From contig OZ245010.1 of assembly GCA_965223735.1 (NCBI GenBank), forward strand, positions 186,001 to 250,000: a DNA stretch of 64,000 nt, written 5' to 3'. A program made the position numbers and the translations under genes. Shown in pieces: positions 45,319 to 53,689 of this stretch (its first letter is position 1; each line of letters begins with the position of its first letter). The notes beneath the pieces were generated by a model. It was not told the origin of the DNA and did no database searches. It saw only the letters and a program-made list of their open reading frames with translations. This stretch comes from CAYFZO01 sp965223735 (GTDB taxonomy: Bacteria; Pseudomonadota; Gammaproteobacteria; Poriferisulfidales; Oxydemutatoraceae).

Positions 45319-46797
45319 TTACAGGGTGGCGGCGCGTTGCAGCAGGAATTCGAACAGCAGCGGCACCGGGCGTCCGGTCGCGCCTTTGTCTTTGCCGGTC
45401 AACCAGGCGGTGCCCGCGATATCGAGGTGCGCCCAGTCGTATTTTTCCGTAAACCGCGAAAGGAAACATCCCGCGGTGATGGTTCCGCCCCATTTGCCGC
45501 CGATGTTGGCGATGTCGGCGAAATTGCTGTCGAGTTGCGGCTGGTATTCATCCCATAACGGTAACTGCCAGGCGCGGTCGCCGGTGGTCGTGCCAGCGCG
45601 CAGCAGTTCGTCGGCGAGCGTTTGGGTGTTGCTCATCAGGCCGCAGGCTTCCTGCCCGAGCGCGACGACGCAGGCGCCGGTCAATGTGGCGATGTCGATC
45701 ACGCACGCCGGCTTGTAGCGTCCGGCGTACGTCAGCGCGTCGCACAGGACCAGCCGGCCTTCGGCGTCGGTGTTCAGGACTTCGACGGTCTGCCCCGACA
45801 TTGTTTTTACGATGTCGCCGGGCTTGCTCGCGCGCCCACCGGGCATGTTTTCCGCGCAGGCGAGAATACCGATCACGTTCAACGGCAGGCGCAGCTTAAT
45901 GCAGGCCGCGAGCGTGCCGAGCACCGAGGCCGCGCCGCACATGTCGAACTTCATCTCGTCCATGGTCGAACTCGGCTTGATCGAGATGCCGCCGGTGTCA
46001 AAAGTGATGCCTTTGCCGACCAGCGCGACCGGCGCCTGACGCGCCCTGCCGCCTTTGTATTCGAGACTTATGAGCTTGCCCGGGGTGGCGCTGCCTTTGC
46101 TGACCGACAGGAAGGCGCCCATGCCGAGCCGCTCGAGTGCTTTTTCCCCGAGCACGCGCACGTTCAGTTTTTGCGAACTGCGCGCCAGTTTGCGCGCCTG
46201 CTGCGCCATGTAGGTTGGCGTGCAGATATTGCCCGGCAAGTTGCCGAGTTCGCGCGCGAGGTTCATGCCGTGGTGAACGGCCTCGGCCCGGTGCAGTGCG
46301 TCGCGTGTTGTTGCCGAAGGCAACGTGGTGTGCAGCACGCATTTGACCGGTGTTCTGCGCGGCGGTTTTTTGCCGAAAGTGGCGGCGTAGCGGTAGTAGG
46401 CGTTCTGGACTTCCAGCGCGAGCAGGCGCAGGTGCTCCGGTTTCTCCGCTTTGGCGCCGATGTCGTCAAAGCAGAACAGCAGGTTAGGTGGCTTGAGCGC
46501 GGCGGCGACTTTGGCGCAATCGCGCGCGGCGCGGATGAACTTGGCGCGGTCGAGTTTACCGGCGTCTCCGAGTCCCGCGACGATCACGATCCGGTGGCGC
46601 GAGTCAGGTATATGCAGCGTCAGCGTCTTGCCGCAGTCGGCTTCAAACCCGGCCTGCCTGACCGCCTTGCTTATGAAGCCGTCGCTCGCCTCGTCCAGGG
46701 CGCGGTAGGACGGCGGGCGGCGCCTTTTGAACAGGGGCACAACGGTACAGGCGGAAGCGAGGGCGGGGATTTTTCTTGAAGTTGTTGTAATCTGCAT
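45319..46797 (-). CDS. pepA: Leucyl aminopeptidase PepA
   Basis: An M17 two-metal aminopeptidase, hexameric in the cytosol, and in Escherichia coli also a Xer accessory DNA-binding protein. VGKGITFDTGGISIKPSS, EMKFDMCGAASV, NTDAEGRLVLCDAL and IATLTGACVVALG carry the metal ligands and active site; GTAWLTGKDKGATGRPVPLL closes the protein. 492 residues. It is divergent from lptF, the standard arrangement. Confidence 0.97.
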   Translation of the reverse strand: MQITTTSRKIPALASACTVVPLFKRRRPPSYRALDEASDGFISKAVRQAGFEADCGKTLTLHIPDSRHRIVIVAGLGDAGKLDRAKFIRAARDCAKVAAALKPPNLLFCFDDIGAKAEKPEHLRLLALEVQNAYYRYAATFGKKPPRRTPVKCVLHTTLPSATTRDALHRAEAVHHGMNLARELGNLPGNICTPTYMAQQARKLARSSQKLNVRVLGEKALERLGMGAFLSVSKGSATPGKLISLEYKGGRARQAPVALVGKGITFDTGGISIKPSSTMDEMKFDMCGAASVLGTLAACIKLRLPLNVIGILACAENMPGGRASKPGDIVKTMSGQTVEVLNTDAEGRLVLCDALTYAGRYKPACVIDIATLTGACVVALGQEACGLMSNTQTLADELLRAGTTTGDRAWQLPLWDEYQPQLDSNFADIANIGGKWGGTITAGCFLSRFTEKYDWAHLDIAGTAWLTGKDKGATGRPVPLLFEFLLQRAATL

Positions 46798-46894
46798 TTT
46801 GATTTCTGTTCCGGCTGTGCGCGGGGGGCGCCCGCAAAAGGGGCTATTAAATCACCGATTCCGGTTTTGAGCAAACACCGCGCATAAATCGAAG

Positions 46895-47983
46895 ATGAAA
46901 ACTTTTGAGCGTTATCTTTTTTCGGAACTGCTGGTTAATCTGCTGGCGACGATCTCGGTGCTCGGCATCATCGTCGGCGGCAGCCTGCTGTCGAGGTTGC
47001 TCGAGAAGGTCGCGGAGGGGCGCTACCCGCTCGACGTGATCAGGCCGTTGCTGATCTACGGCACGCTCGATTCAATGATCTTCCTGCTGCCGTTTTCGGC
47101 GATGCTCGCGGTGATGCTGACGATGGGGCGGCATTACTGCGACAGCGAAGCATACGCGACTTTCTCTCTCGGCATCGGTTACGCGCGCATCTGCGGGGTT
47201 CTGATGCGGGTGGCGCTTCCGCTTGCGCTGTTGCTGTTCGTGTTTGTGATGGTGGTGTCGCCTGCGGGTGAGCGGCAGTATGAGTTGATCAAGCAGATGG
47301 GCAAGCAACGCGGCGACGTGACGATGGTCACCGCCGGCAGGTTTTTCAGCCCGCGCGAGGATACGGTGCTGTTCGTCGAGGGCTACGACCGTACCGCCGG
47401 CAGGCTGTCCGGCATCTTCATCGCCAAACTCACGGACGACCGGACCTTCCTGGAGATAGCCCGGATCGGCGAGCAACGGCAGGACGGCGACGGCGTCAAG
47501 CGCCTGCATCTGCATGACGGGCACCGCTACGAGGGAGCGCCGGGACGGACCGACTACCGGATATCCGACTACCGCGAACATTCGGTTTACCTGCCGACGA
47601 GCCTGCCGCAGATGCCGGGGGACGACCCCGAAGCGATGACTTTCAGCCAGTTGCTGGGATCAAGCCGGGCCGAGGATCAGGCTGAACTGCAATGGCGCCT
47701 TGCCGCGGTGGTCTCGCTGCCGGTGCTGATGCTGCTGGCTTTCCCGCTGAGCCGGGCGGCGCCGAGAAGCGGGCGCAACGCACGGGTCGCCGTTGCGATC
47801 GCTGTGTTCCTGGTCTATGAGAATTTGGTGATCTTTGTCGTCAGTTTGATTGGCGACGGCAACTTTCCGGCGTTTCCGGGGGTGTGGTGGATCCCCGCGT
47901 CGGCGCTGGCGGCGACCGCGCTGTTGCTTGCGCGCCGGCGCATCGGGCACGCTCTGCGTCTGTTGCCGGGGGGCGGGCGATGA
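46895..47983 (+). CDS. lptF: LPS export ABC transporter permease LptF
   Basis: One of two permeases of the LptB2FG machine that extracts LPS from the inner membrane. It opens KTFERYLFSELLVNLLATIS, has three helices, a periplasmic beta-jellyroll (VTMVTAGRFFSPREDTVLFV to HRYEGAPGRTDYRISDY) and three more helices. PAGERQYELIKQMGK is the coupling-helix area. 362 residues. CATAAA lies 7 nt before the ATG. It overlaps lptG. Confidence 0.96.
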   Translation: MKTFERYLFSELLVNLLATISVLGIIVGGSLLSRLLEKVAEGRYPLDVIRPLLIYGTLDSMIFLLPFSAMLAVMLTMGRHYCDSEAYATFSLGIGYARICGVLMRVALPLALLLFVFVMVVSPAGERQYELIKQMGKQRGDVTMVTAGRFFSPREDTVLFVEGYDRTAGRLSGIFIAKLTDDRTFLEIARIGEQRQDGDGVKRLHLHDGHRYEGAPGRTDYRISDYREHSVYLPTSLPQMPGDDPEAMTFSQLLGSSRAEDQAELQWRLAAVVSLPVLMLLAFPLSRAAPRSGRNARVAVAIAVFLVYENLVIFVVSLIGDGNFPAFPGVWWIPASALAATALLLARRRIGHALRLLPGGGR

Positions 47984-49035
47984 CGATTGACCGTTATCTC
48001 GGTTCGCAGTTGTTCGTCGGTACCGCGCTGGCGTTGGCGGCGTTGCTCGTGATCCTGTCGCTGATCGATTTTGTCGATGAAGTCGGCGACATTGACGTGG
48101 CCTACACGCTGGCGCACGTCGCGCATTACATCTGGTTGAACGCCGCGAGGCGCGTGTACGAATTCCTGCCGGTCGCAATGCTGGTCGGCGGGTTGCTCAG
48201 CCTCGGCAATCTCGCGGCACAATCCGAACTGATCGCGTTCCGCGCAGCGGGCTATTCAAGAAAGCGCATCATCTTTTCGGTGCTCGGTATCGGTTGCCTG
48301 TTCGCCGTGCTGATCGCGTTGATCGGCGAGGTGGTGGCGCCATCGGCGGAATCGGCCGCCCTGCGGGTGCGCGGCGACGACGAGCGTCCGGGGTTGTTCC
48401 AGGAGACCGGCATCGGCATCTGGTCGCACGAGGGCGGGCGCTTCATCCATGCGCGCGGGGCAGGTGAGGACGGCTGGTACCGGGACGTGTCCATTTATGA
48501 GTTCGGCGAAGACAGGCGTTTGCAACGCGTGATCAGCGGCGCTTCAATGCAGGCCGAGAGTGACCGCTTCGTGCTGAACGACGTGCAGGAGAGCCGCATC
48601 GGTGAACAACGCGTGACGCTCGTGCGGCAGCCGCAGCAGGTGATCGTGCGCACGGTCGGTGCCGAAAAGGGGATGCTCGGCTCGTCGCCGCCAAGCGGCA
48701 TGACGACACCCGATCTGTTCAGGTACGTGGAGTTCCTGAAGCAGGGCCATTTGCGTCACGACCTTTACGAGTTTGCGCTGTGGTCGAGGCTCAGTCAGCC
48801 GCTTTCGGCGCTGGTCATGCTGTTGCTCGCGTTGCCGTTCGTTTTCGCGCCGGTGCGCAGCAGCCCCGGACAGCGGCTGTTTTACGGGATCCTGATCGGC
48901 CTCATCTACACACTGGTCGTCAAGGTCTTTGGCAGCGCCGTGATCGTGTTTGAGTTCTCGCCGGCCGCTGGCGCGCTCGCGCCCCTGCTGTTGGGCTTCG
49001 CCTTCGGCGCCTACCGGCTGGCGGTTTACCGCTGA
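47980..49035 (+). CDS. lptG: LPS export ABC transporter permease LptG
   Basis: Partner permease of LptF. TIDRYLGSQLFVGTALALAALL opens it; EFLPVAMLVGGLLSLGNLAAQSELIAFRAAGYS is the family signature before the coupling helix. The periplasmic domain lies between the third and fourth helices, and LVMLLLALPFVFAPVRSSPGQRLFYGILIGL follows. 351 residues. The ATG overlaps the lptF stop (ATGA). It converges on the RDD gene. Confidence 0.97.
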   Translation: MTIDRYLGSQLFVGTALALAALLVILSLIDFVDEVGDIDVAYTLAHVAHYIWLNAARRVYEFLPVAMLVGGLLSLGNLAAQSELIAFRAAGYSRKRIIFSVLGIGCLFAVLIALIGEVVAPSAESAALRVRGDDERPGLFQETGIGIWSHEGGRFIHARGAGEDGWYRDVSIYEFGEDRRLQRVISGASMQAESDRFVLNDVQESRIGEQRVTLVRQPQQVIVRTVGAEKGMLGSSPPSGMTTPDLFRYVEFLKQGHLRHDLYEFALWSRLSQPLSALVMLLLALPFVFAPVRSSPGQRLFYGILIGLIYTLVVKVFGSAVIVFEFSPAAGALAPLLLGFAFGAYRLAVYR

Positions 49036-49051
49036 CGCCGGTCGTTTGCAC

Positions 49052-49125
49052 TTTGTCTAGGTTCTGATCAGGTTTGTTTAGGTTTTGTCAAGATATTTTC
49101 GCAGTTTGTCTAGCATTTGATCAGG
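49052..49125. repeat. Two degenerate copies of the RDD gene 3' end
   Basis: TTTGTCTAGGTTCTGATCAGG (49052-49072, shown with one base over the shared core) and TTTGTCTAGCATTTGATCAGG (49105-49125) match the terminus of the RDD gene at 49151-49180, TGTCTAGGCTTTG then TTGATCAGG, with about ten bases missing inside. They lie past the stop of that gene, in an A+T-rich gap between convergent genes. Confidence 0.65.
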
Positions 49126-49146
49126 ATTTTAGTTTCTACTGTTCAA

Positions 49147-49590
49147 TTAGTGTCTAGGCTTTGTTATGGTTTTGATCAGGCGGCTTCCTGACAGCCGGTC
49201 GTGCCAGGTCATCGCGTCGCGGTCGAACAGTGCCCACCAGAACCCGGCGCCGAAAGCGGCGGCGGAGATCAGTGCCGCGGCGCTGCGCGTCATCGCCGCG
49301 GGCCAGCTGAAACGCCGTGCATCGGTGCAGACCAGCTTGATCTTCCAAGCTTTCATGCCCACCGTCTGCCCGCCGTGTATCCAGCACCAGCCGAAGTACG
49401 CGAAGGCCGCCAGATACACGAACGCGACATACCCGCGGTACCAGGAGTGGCCGAAGGTGACGCCGGCGGCGGTCCAGAAGATCGTGGCGATCAGCAACGC
49501 CGCGACGACGATCAGCAGGTCGTAGAAGATCGCGCCCGCACGTTTTGCAAGGCCGGCCGGTGCGTGTTCGCTGCCTGTGTGCTGTGTCAT
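49147..49590 (-). CDS. RDD-family membrane protein
   Basis: A three-helix protein of about 147 residues. The name-giving residues appear as LAKRAGAIFYDLLIVVAALL (R, D) and TWHDRLSGSRLI (D). GQTVGMKAWKIKLV is the typical central loop. RDD proteins have been linked to ion exchange, but most are uncharacterised. The start at 49590 is preferred to one 18 codons earlier because homologues start near the first helix. It is divergent from xerD by 28 nt. Confidence 0.88.
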   Translation of the reverse strand: MTQHTGSEHAPAGLAKRAGAIFYDLLIVVAALLIATIFWTAAGVTFGHSWYRGYVAFVYLAAFAYFGWCWIHGGQTVGMKAWKIKLVCTDARRFSWPAAMTRSAAALISAAAFGAGFWWALFDRDAMTWHDRLSGSRLIKTITKPRH

Positions 49591-49618
49591 AATCTGCGCG
49601 GGTAACGCGGAGGCGTGT

Positions 49619-50518
49619 GTGGACAGTTCCAGCGACGACTGCATCGAGGCGTTTGTCAGCGCCCTGCTGAGTCAGGACGGGTTGAGCCGTAACACCGTCG
49701 TCGCCTACCGCCGCGACATCCTGCATTTTAACGCCTGTCTGCGGCACAAGCGCGTTGCGTTGCAGGCGGCGCGACGCGAAGACGTGCGTCATTGCCTCAC
49801 CGGGCGCATCACCGGCGGTTATAACGCGCGCTCCAATGCGCGGTTCATCTCTTCGGTCCGCCGTTTCTACCGCTACCTGATGCGTGAGGGCCTCGTTGCA
49901 AAAGACCCGACCGAGGAAATTACACTGCCGAAGTTCGGGCGGCGCCTGCCGTTCAACTTGAGCGAAAGCGAAGTCGAGAACCTGCTTGCGGCGCCGTCGC
50001 CGGATACGCCGACGGGGTTGCGTGACAAGGCGATGATCGAGTTGCTGTATGCCTGCGGCTTGCGCGTCTCCGAACTGGTCGGCCTTGAGACGTCGCAGAT
50101 ATTCCTCGACGCGGGCTATCTGCGCGTGATCGGAAAGGGCAGCAAGGAAAGGCTGATCCCGATCGGCGAGCAGGCGGTCGAGTGGGTGCAGCGTTATCTG
50201 GCCGAGGGGCGGCCCGTGTTGCTCGCAAGGCATGGTGCGTGCAAGGCGGTTTTTGTCAGCAATCGCGGGCGCGCGCTGACGCGGCAGACCTTCTGGTACG
50301 CGCTGAAGCGGCTTGCAAGGGTGGCCGGTATTTCAAAACCTCTGTCGCCGCACACGCTGCGCCACGCCTTTGCGACGCACTTGCTCAACCACGGTGCCGA
50401 TCTGCGTGTGGTGCAGATGCTACTGGGGCATAGTGATTTATCGACGACACAGATATATACTCACGTTGCGAATGCGCGCTTGAAGACCCTTCACAAGATG
50501 CACCACCCACGAGGCTGA
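49619..50518 (+). CDS. xerD: Site-specific tyrosine recombinase XerD
   Basis: Resolves chromosome dimers at dif with XerC, under FtsK control. The N-terminal SAM-like domain has LSRNTVVAYRRDI, and the catalytic residues are R in CGLRVSELVGL, K in GKGSKERLIPIG, H-R in SPHTLRHAFATHLL, H in LGHSDLSTTQIYTHV and its tyrosine. 299 residues from the GTG at 49619; the frame continues 14 codons upstream. XerD rather than XerC is called from dsbC directly downstream, as in Escherichia coli xerD-dsbC-recJ. Confidence 0.94.
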   Translation: MDSSSDDCIEAFVSALLSQDGLSRNTVVAYRRDILHFNACLRHKRVALQAARREDVRHCLTGRITGGYNARSNARFISSVRRFYRYLMREGLVAKDPTEEITLPKFGRRLPFNLSESEVENLLAAPSPDTPTGLRDKAMIELLYACGLRVSELVGLETSQIFLDAGYLRVIGKGSKERLIPIGEQAVEWVQRYLAEGRPVLLARHGACKAVFVSNRGRALTRQTFWYALKRLARVAGISKPLSPHTLRHAFATHLLNHGADLRVVQMLLGHSDLSTTQIYTHVANARLKTLHKMHHPRG

Positions 50519-50535
50519 TACCCGGGGATTGTTTC

Positions 50536-51267
50536 ATGCAGCACAAAATTCTATTTGCCGCCGCGTTTGCCGTCGTTGCGATGCAGGCCGCCGTGACCGC
50601 CGCGCCGAAAGCCGTCACCGAGGGCTTCAAGCGGGTGTATCCGCAAGAGCCGGTGATTTCGGTCGAGCAGACGGCGGTGCCGGGGATCTATGAGATCATC
50701 TCCGGCGGCAACGTGATCTACGCGACTGGGGACGGCAGGTTCCTGTTTGCCGGCTCAATTCTGGATACCGTTAACGGGCGTGATCTGACCGAGAATACGC
50801 GCCGGCGGCTGCGTCGCGCCGCGCTTGCCGGGATCGGTGAGAACCGGATGGTCACTTATGTTCCCGACAACCATCAGTACACGGTCAATGTCTTCACCGA
50901 CGTTGAATGTGGCTATTGCCGGAAATTCCACGCCCATATGCCCGAACTTCTCAAACTCGGTGTCCGCGTGAATTATCTTTTGACGCCGTTCAGGGGGAAG
51001 AACGCACACGCGAAAGCGGTCGGCGTGTGGTGCGCGCGCGACCGCAACGCGGCGATGGACCGGGCGAAGGCGGGCAAGACCATTCCGCTGAAGCAGTGCG
51101 ACAACCCGGTTGAAGACCATCTGCGCCTCGCCGAACTCGTTGGTGTGCGGGGGACGCCGGGGGTGCTGCTGGACAGCGGGACCTTCCTTCGCGGGTACCG
51201 TCCGCCGAAGGAACTGCTGAAAGCCTTGAAGCGGGATGAGCGGCTGAGGGGTGGCGGGCGTGATTGA
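50536..51267 (+). CDS. dsbC: Periplasmic thiol:disulfide isomerase DsbC
   Basis: Dimeric isomerase that shuffles wrong disulfides in the periplasm. Signal peptide at residues 1-23 (ILFAAAFAVVAMQAAVTAA), an N-terminal dimerisation domain (FLFAGSILDTVNGRDLTEN), and the thioredoxin fold with the active site C125-GY-C128 in VECGYCRKFH; RGTPGVLLDSG holds the cis-proline. 243 residues. recJ, the usual next gene, is missing: the accessory region starts here. Confidence 0.95.
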   Translation: MQHKILFAAAFAVVAMQAAVTAAPKAVTEGFKRVYPQEPVISVEQTAVPGIYEIISGGNVIYATGDGRFLFAGSILDTVNGRDLTENTRRRLRRAALAGIGENRMVTYVPDNHQYTVNVFTDVECGYCRKFHAHMPELLKLGVRVNYLLTPFRGKNAHAKAVGVWCARDRNAAMDRAKAGKTIPLKQCDNPVEDHLRLAELVGVRGTPGVLLDSGTFLRGYRPPKELLKALKRDERLRGGGRD

Positions 51268-51362
51268 GCAGAGTTTATAGATTTGATCCGTATCAGTTTT
51301 GCAGTGTTTTCATTGCAAAGATCATGTAACCGCGAAAGCGGGAAATTGGAAAGCTGACCGCA

Positions 51363-51659
51363 GTGGCCACTGGCGCAAAAGAAAAGCGTTTTCTGGACGA
51401 ACTTGAAGCGCTGTTCACCGGTGCCGAGGTGGATGGCGACTCCGGTTTTGTCAAAAGTTTATGAGCGCGTCTATTATCCCGATATAGACACTGCGGAACA
51501 CTCTCCAATGTCCTCGGTAAGCAAATCCGAGAACGCACGGCGGATAGTGTGACCTTTGAGGGTGGAAGCACGGAGAAAATAAATCCGGCAAAGATGACGG
51601 GAGAAGAAAAGCAGCATTTTGTGTCGCTGATAAAACCTTATTTGTGGTGGGAGGAGTGA
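51363..51659 (+). pseudogene. Relic of a type III-like DNA methyltransferase gene
   Basis: The reading frame opens ATGAKEKRFLDELEALFTGA then EVDGDSGFV, which resembles the N-terminus of Mod-like methyltransferases (LEALFxGAxVEGxSGFVNLxxIKxRYY). It then shifts frame to SKVYERVYYPDIDT, and the last part, in a further frame, reads KQIRERTADSVTFEGGSTEK and ends LIKPYLWWEE just before the ATPase gene. The catalytic domains are missing. The origin of the last segment is uncertain. The 95 nt to dsbC hold nothing else. Confidence 0.55.
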
Positions 51660-51662
51660 AAC

Positions 51663-53384
51663 ATGCTTACAAAAATAACAATACGTAATTTTAAGTTGTT
51701 TGAGGAAGCGGAAATACCTCTGGGCAATGGGTTTGTGTTTATCGGCCCAAACAACGGCGGTAAAACATCCGTTTTTCAGGCACTGGCTTTATGGCAAATA
51801 GGGTTGCGCAAATGGGCGGAAAAGCATGCCTCAAAAGATAAAGGCGAAATTCCGCCGAAACGCCCGGGTGTTATTGTCAATCGACTGGATTTAGTTTCTC
51901 TACCTGTGGCGGAAATGGATTTAATTTGGTTCAACCGAAAAGTGCGCAAAGGTTCCAATGAAAATATACGCATCGATTTGATTGTGGAAGGAGTTAGCCA
52001 GGGAAAAGAATGGAAGTGTGGACTGGAATTTGATTACGCTAATTCGGAAGCGTTTTTTTGCCGTCCCTTGCGAGTTGGTTCAGGAAACACCCTTGATCGT
52101 ATGGGTGTTCCCTCAGAGGCAGTAGATACGAGACTCGCCTTTCTGCCTCCCATGTCAGGACTTGCCGCTGAGGAAGCGCTGATACAGGAAGGACGTATCA
52201 ATGTGTTGGTAGGGCAAGGACAGACGGCGGAGGTTTTACGCAATTTGTGTTACAGGGTTTATTCAAAAGGTGAAAAGAAAGACTGGCGGTCTCTTGTGGA
52301 GCATATCAAGGAACTGTTTGGTGTGGTTCTTGATGAACCGAAATTCCTATCGTCCCGCGGCACGGTGACTATGAGCTATACCGAAAAAGACGGTAGAACA
52401 ACGCTGGACTTGTATTCCTCCGGTCGCGGTATGCAACAAGTATTGTTGCTTTTGGCGCATCTTTACGACAATGCCGCCAATACAGTTTTTCTTCTTGACG
52501 AACCGGATGCTCATTTGGAGATTTTTCGCCAAAGACAGATATACAGTCTTATAAACGAAGTGGCGGAAGAACAGAACTCTCAAATTATTTCCGCAAGTCA
52601 TTCTGAACAGTTGTTGAGAGAATCTATACAGCGCGAATCAACTGTGGCTTTTATAGGCGCCCCGCATCTGTTGGGAAAAAACCGAGGAAGTGCAGTGATG
52701 TCCGCACTAAAGGACATTGGGTTTGAATACTATTATGGTGCGGAGCAAAAGGGTTGGATACTGTATCTTGAAGGAGAAACAGACTTAAAAATTCTTCAGG
52801 CTTTCGCGAGGAAATTGAAACATGGATCAGGGACAATTCTCCAAGACCCACTTGTTAAGTATGTTAACAATATCCCCAATGAAGCCCGCAAGCATTTTCA
52901 TGGCTTAAGAGAGGCAAAAAATGATTTGAGAGGATTTCTCTTGCTGGACCACATGAACAGAGAGTTACATGACTCGAGTGATTTGGTGGAGAGAATGTGG
53001 CGGAAAAATGAAATAGAAAATTATCTCTGTAATCCTAAGGCGATCATGTCTTATGTTACTGATGGGATCGATAGGGAAGACCTTTTCGGCAATTCTGAAG
53101 TTTCAGAGCGCAGGGATAAAATGCAAAAAGAAATAAAAAAACTGGAAGGTGCTTTCAAAACTCTCGGTAAGCCGACGCCTTTCTCGGATGATATAAAAGC
53201 ATCTGACGATTTTCTTGTGCCTTTGTTTAAGAATTTTGTGGAGTCTATGCAAAAACCAATGTCAGCGGCTTTACAGAAGAAGGACTTTTATAAATTAGTT
53301 AAATATATGACGCCGGAACAAATAGACGATGAAGTTAAAGAGGTTTTAGACACAATTGTGGAAGTGGTAAAAGCAGGAAATTGA
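51663..53384 (+). CDS. OLD-family ATPase/TOPRIM nuclease-like protein
   Basis: A 573-residue AAA/ABC-type ATPase of the OLD kind, found in many anti-phage systems. Walker A is GPNNGGKTS (residues 28-36), the ABC signature-like YSSGRGMQQ at 251-259, Walker B VFLLDEPDAH near 275-284, and the H-loop SASHSEQ near 310. The C-terminal part has YLEGETDLKIL (E370) and GFLLLDHMN (D429), the acidic residues of a TOPRIM nuclease. The coding sequence is A+T-rich against the core genome. It lies between decayed methyltransferase and helicase genes; its stop overlaps the start of the latter (TGATG), so all three were once an operon. Confidence 0.85.
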   Translation: MLTKITIRNFKLFEEAEIPLGNGFVFIGPNNGGKTSVFQALALWQIGLRKWAEKHASKDKGEIPPKRPGVIVNRLDLVSLPVAEMDLIWFNRKVRKGSNENIRIDLIVEGVSQGKEWKCGLEFDYANSEAFFCRPLRVGSGNTLDRMGVPSEAVDTRLAFLPPMSGLAAEEALIQEGRINVLVGQGQTAEVLRNLCYRVYSKGEKKDWRSLVEHIKELFGVVLDEPKFLSSRGTVTMSYTEKDGRTTLDLYSSGRGMQQVLLLLAHLYDNAANTVFLLDEPDAHLEIFRQRQIYSLINEVAEEQNSQIISASHSEQLLRESIQRESTVAFIGAPHLLGKNRGSAVMSALKDIGFEYYYGAEQKGWILYLEGETDLKILQAFARKLKHGSGTILQDPLVKYVNNIPNEARKHFHGLREAKNDLRGFLLLDHMNRELHDSSDLVERMWRKNEIENYLCNPKAIMSYVTDGIDREDLFGNSEVSERRDKMQKEIKKLEGAFKTLGKPTPFSDDIKASDDFLVPLFKNFVESMQKPMSAALQKKDFYKLVKYMTPEQIDDEVKEVLDTIVEVVKAGN

Positions 53385-53637
53385 TGGCGACTCAACCGAA
53401 ACTTGAATTCATCTCCCAGACCCTGAACTGCGCCGATTTGCCCGCCGAAACTTGGCTCGTTCCTGAGATCGGGCATTTTTCCGTTGAGAAAACGCTGTAC
53501 GACTATCAGACGGACGCTATTGCGGAAAAGAGCATGATTGGAGTTTCAGTGAAACGCCAGAGGCAAACGAAGAACGCAAGCGGAATTTCATCGGCATGTA
53601 TGGAAATCCTGCCATTCCTGATTTGGTGGATTCAACT
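53384..53637 (+). pseudogene. Relic of a type III-like restriction helicase gene
   Basis: The start is intact: QPKLEFISQTLNCADLPAET, then EIGHFSVEKTLYDYQTDA, the N-terminus of DEAD/DEAH restriction helicases of the Res type. Near 53535 the frame shifts; the continuation, NEERKRNFIGMYGNPAIPDL then VDSTR, ends in a stop. The helicase and nuclease domains are missing. The IS256-like element begins about 50 nt downstream. Confidence 0.65.
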
Positions 53638-53689
53638 CGCTAGTGCAACAATAGGTTTAATGCCAAAGAATACCTCATTGGGTGTCTTA

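Noticed and set aside
49052..49180. TGATCA-containing repeats as regulator binding sites
   Set aside because: They align better as copies of the RDD gene terminus, and they lie between convergent genes where operators are unlikely.
49577..50233. Minus-strand 359-codon frame opposite xerD
   Set aside because: It is a shadow of xerD and of the RDD gene; both of those have strong motifs.
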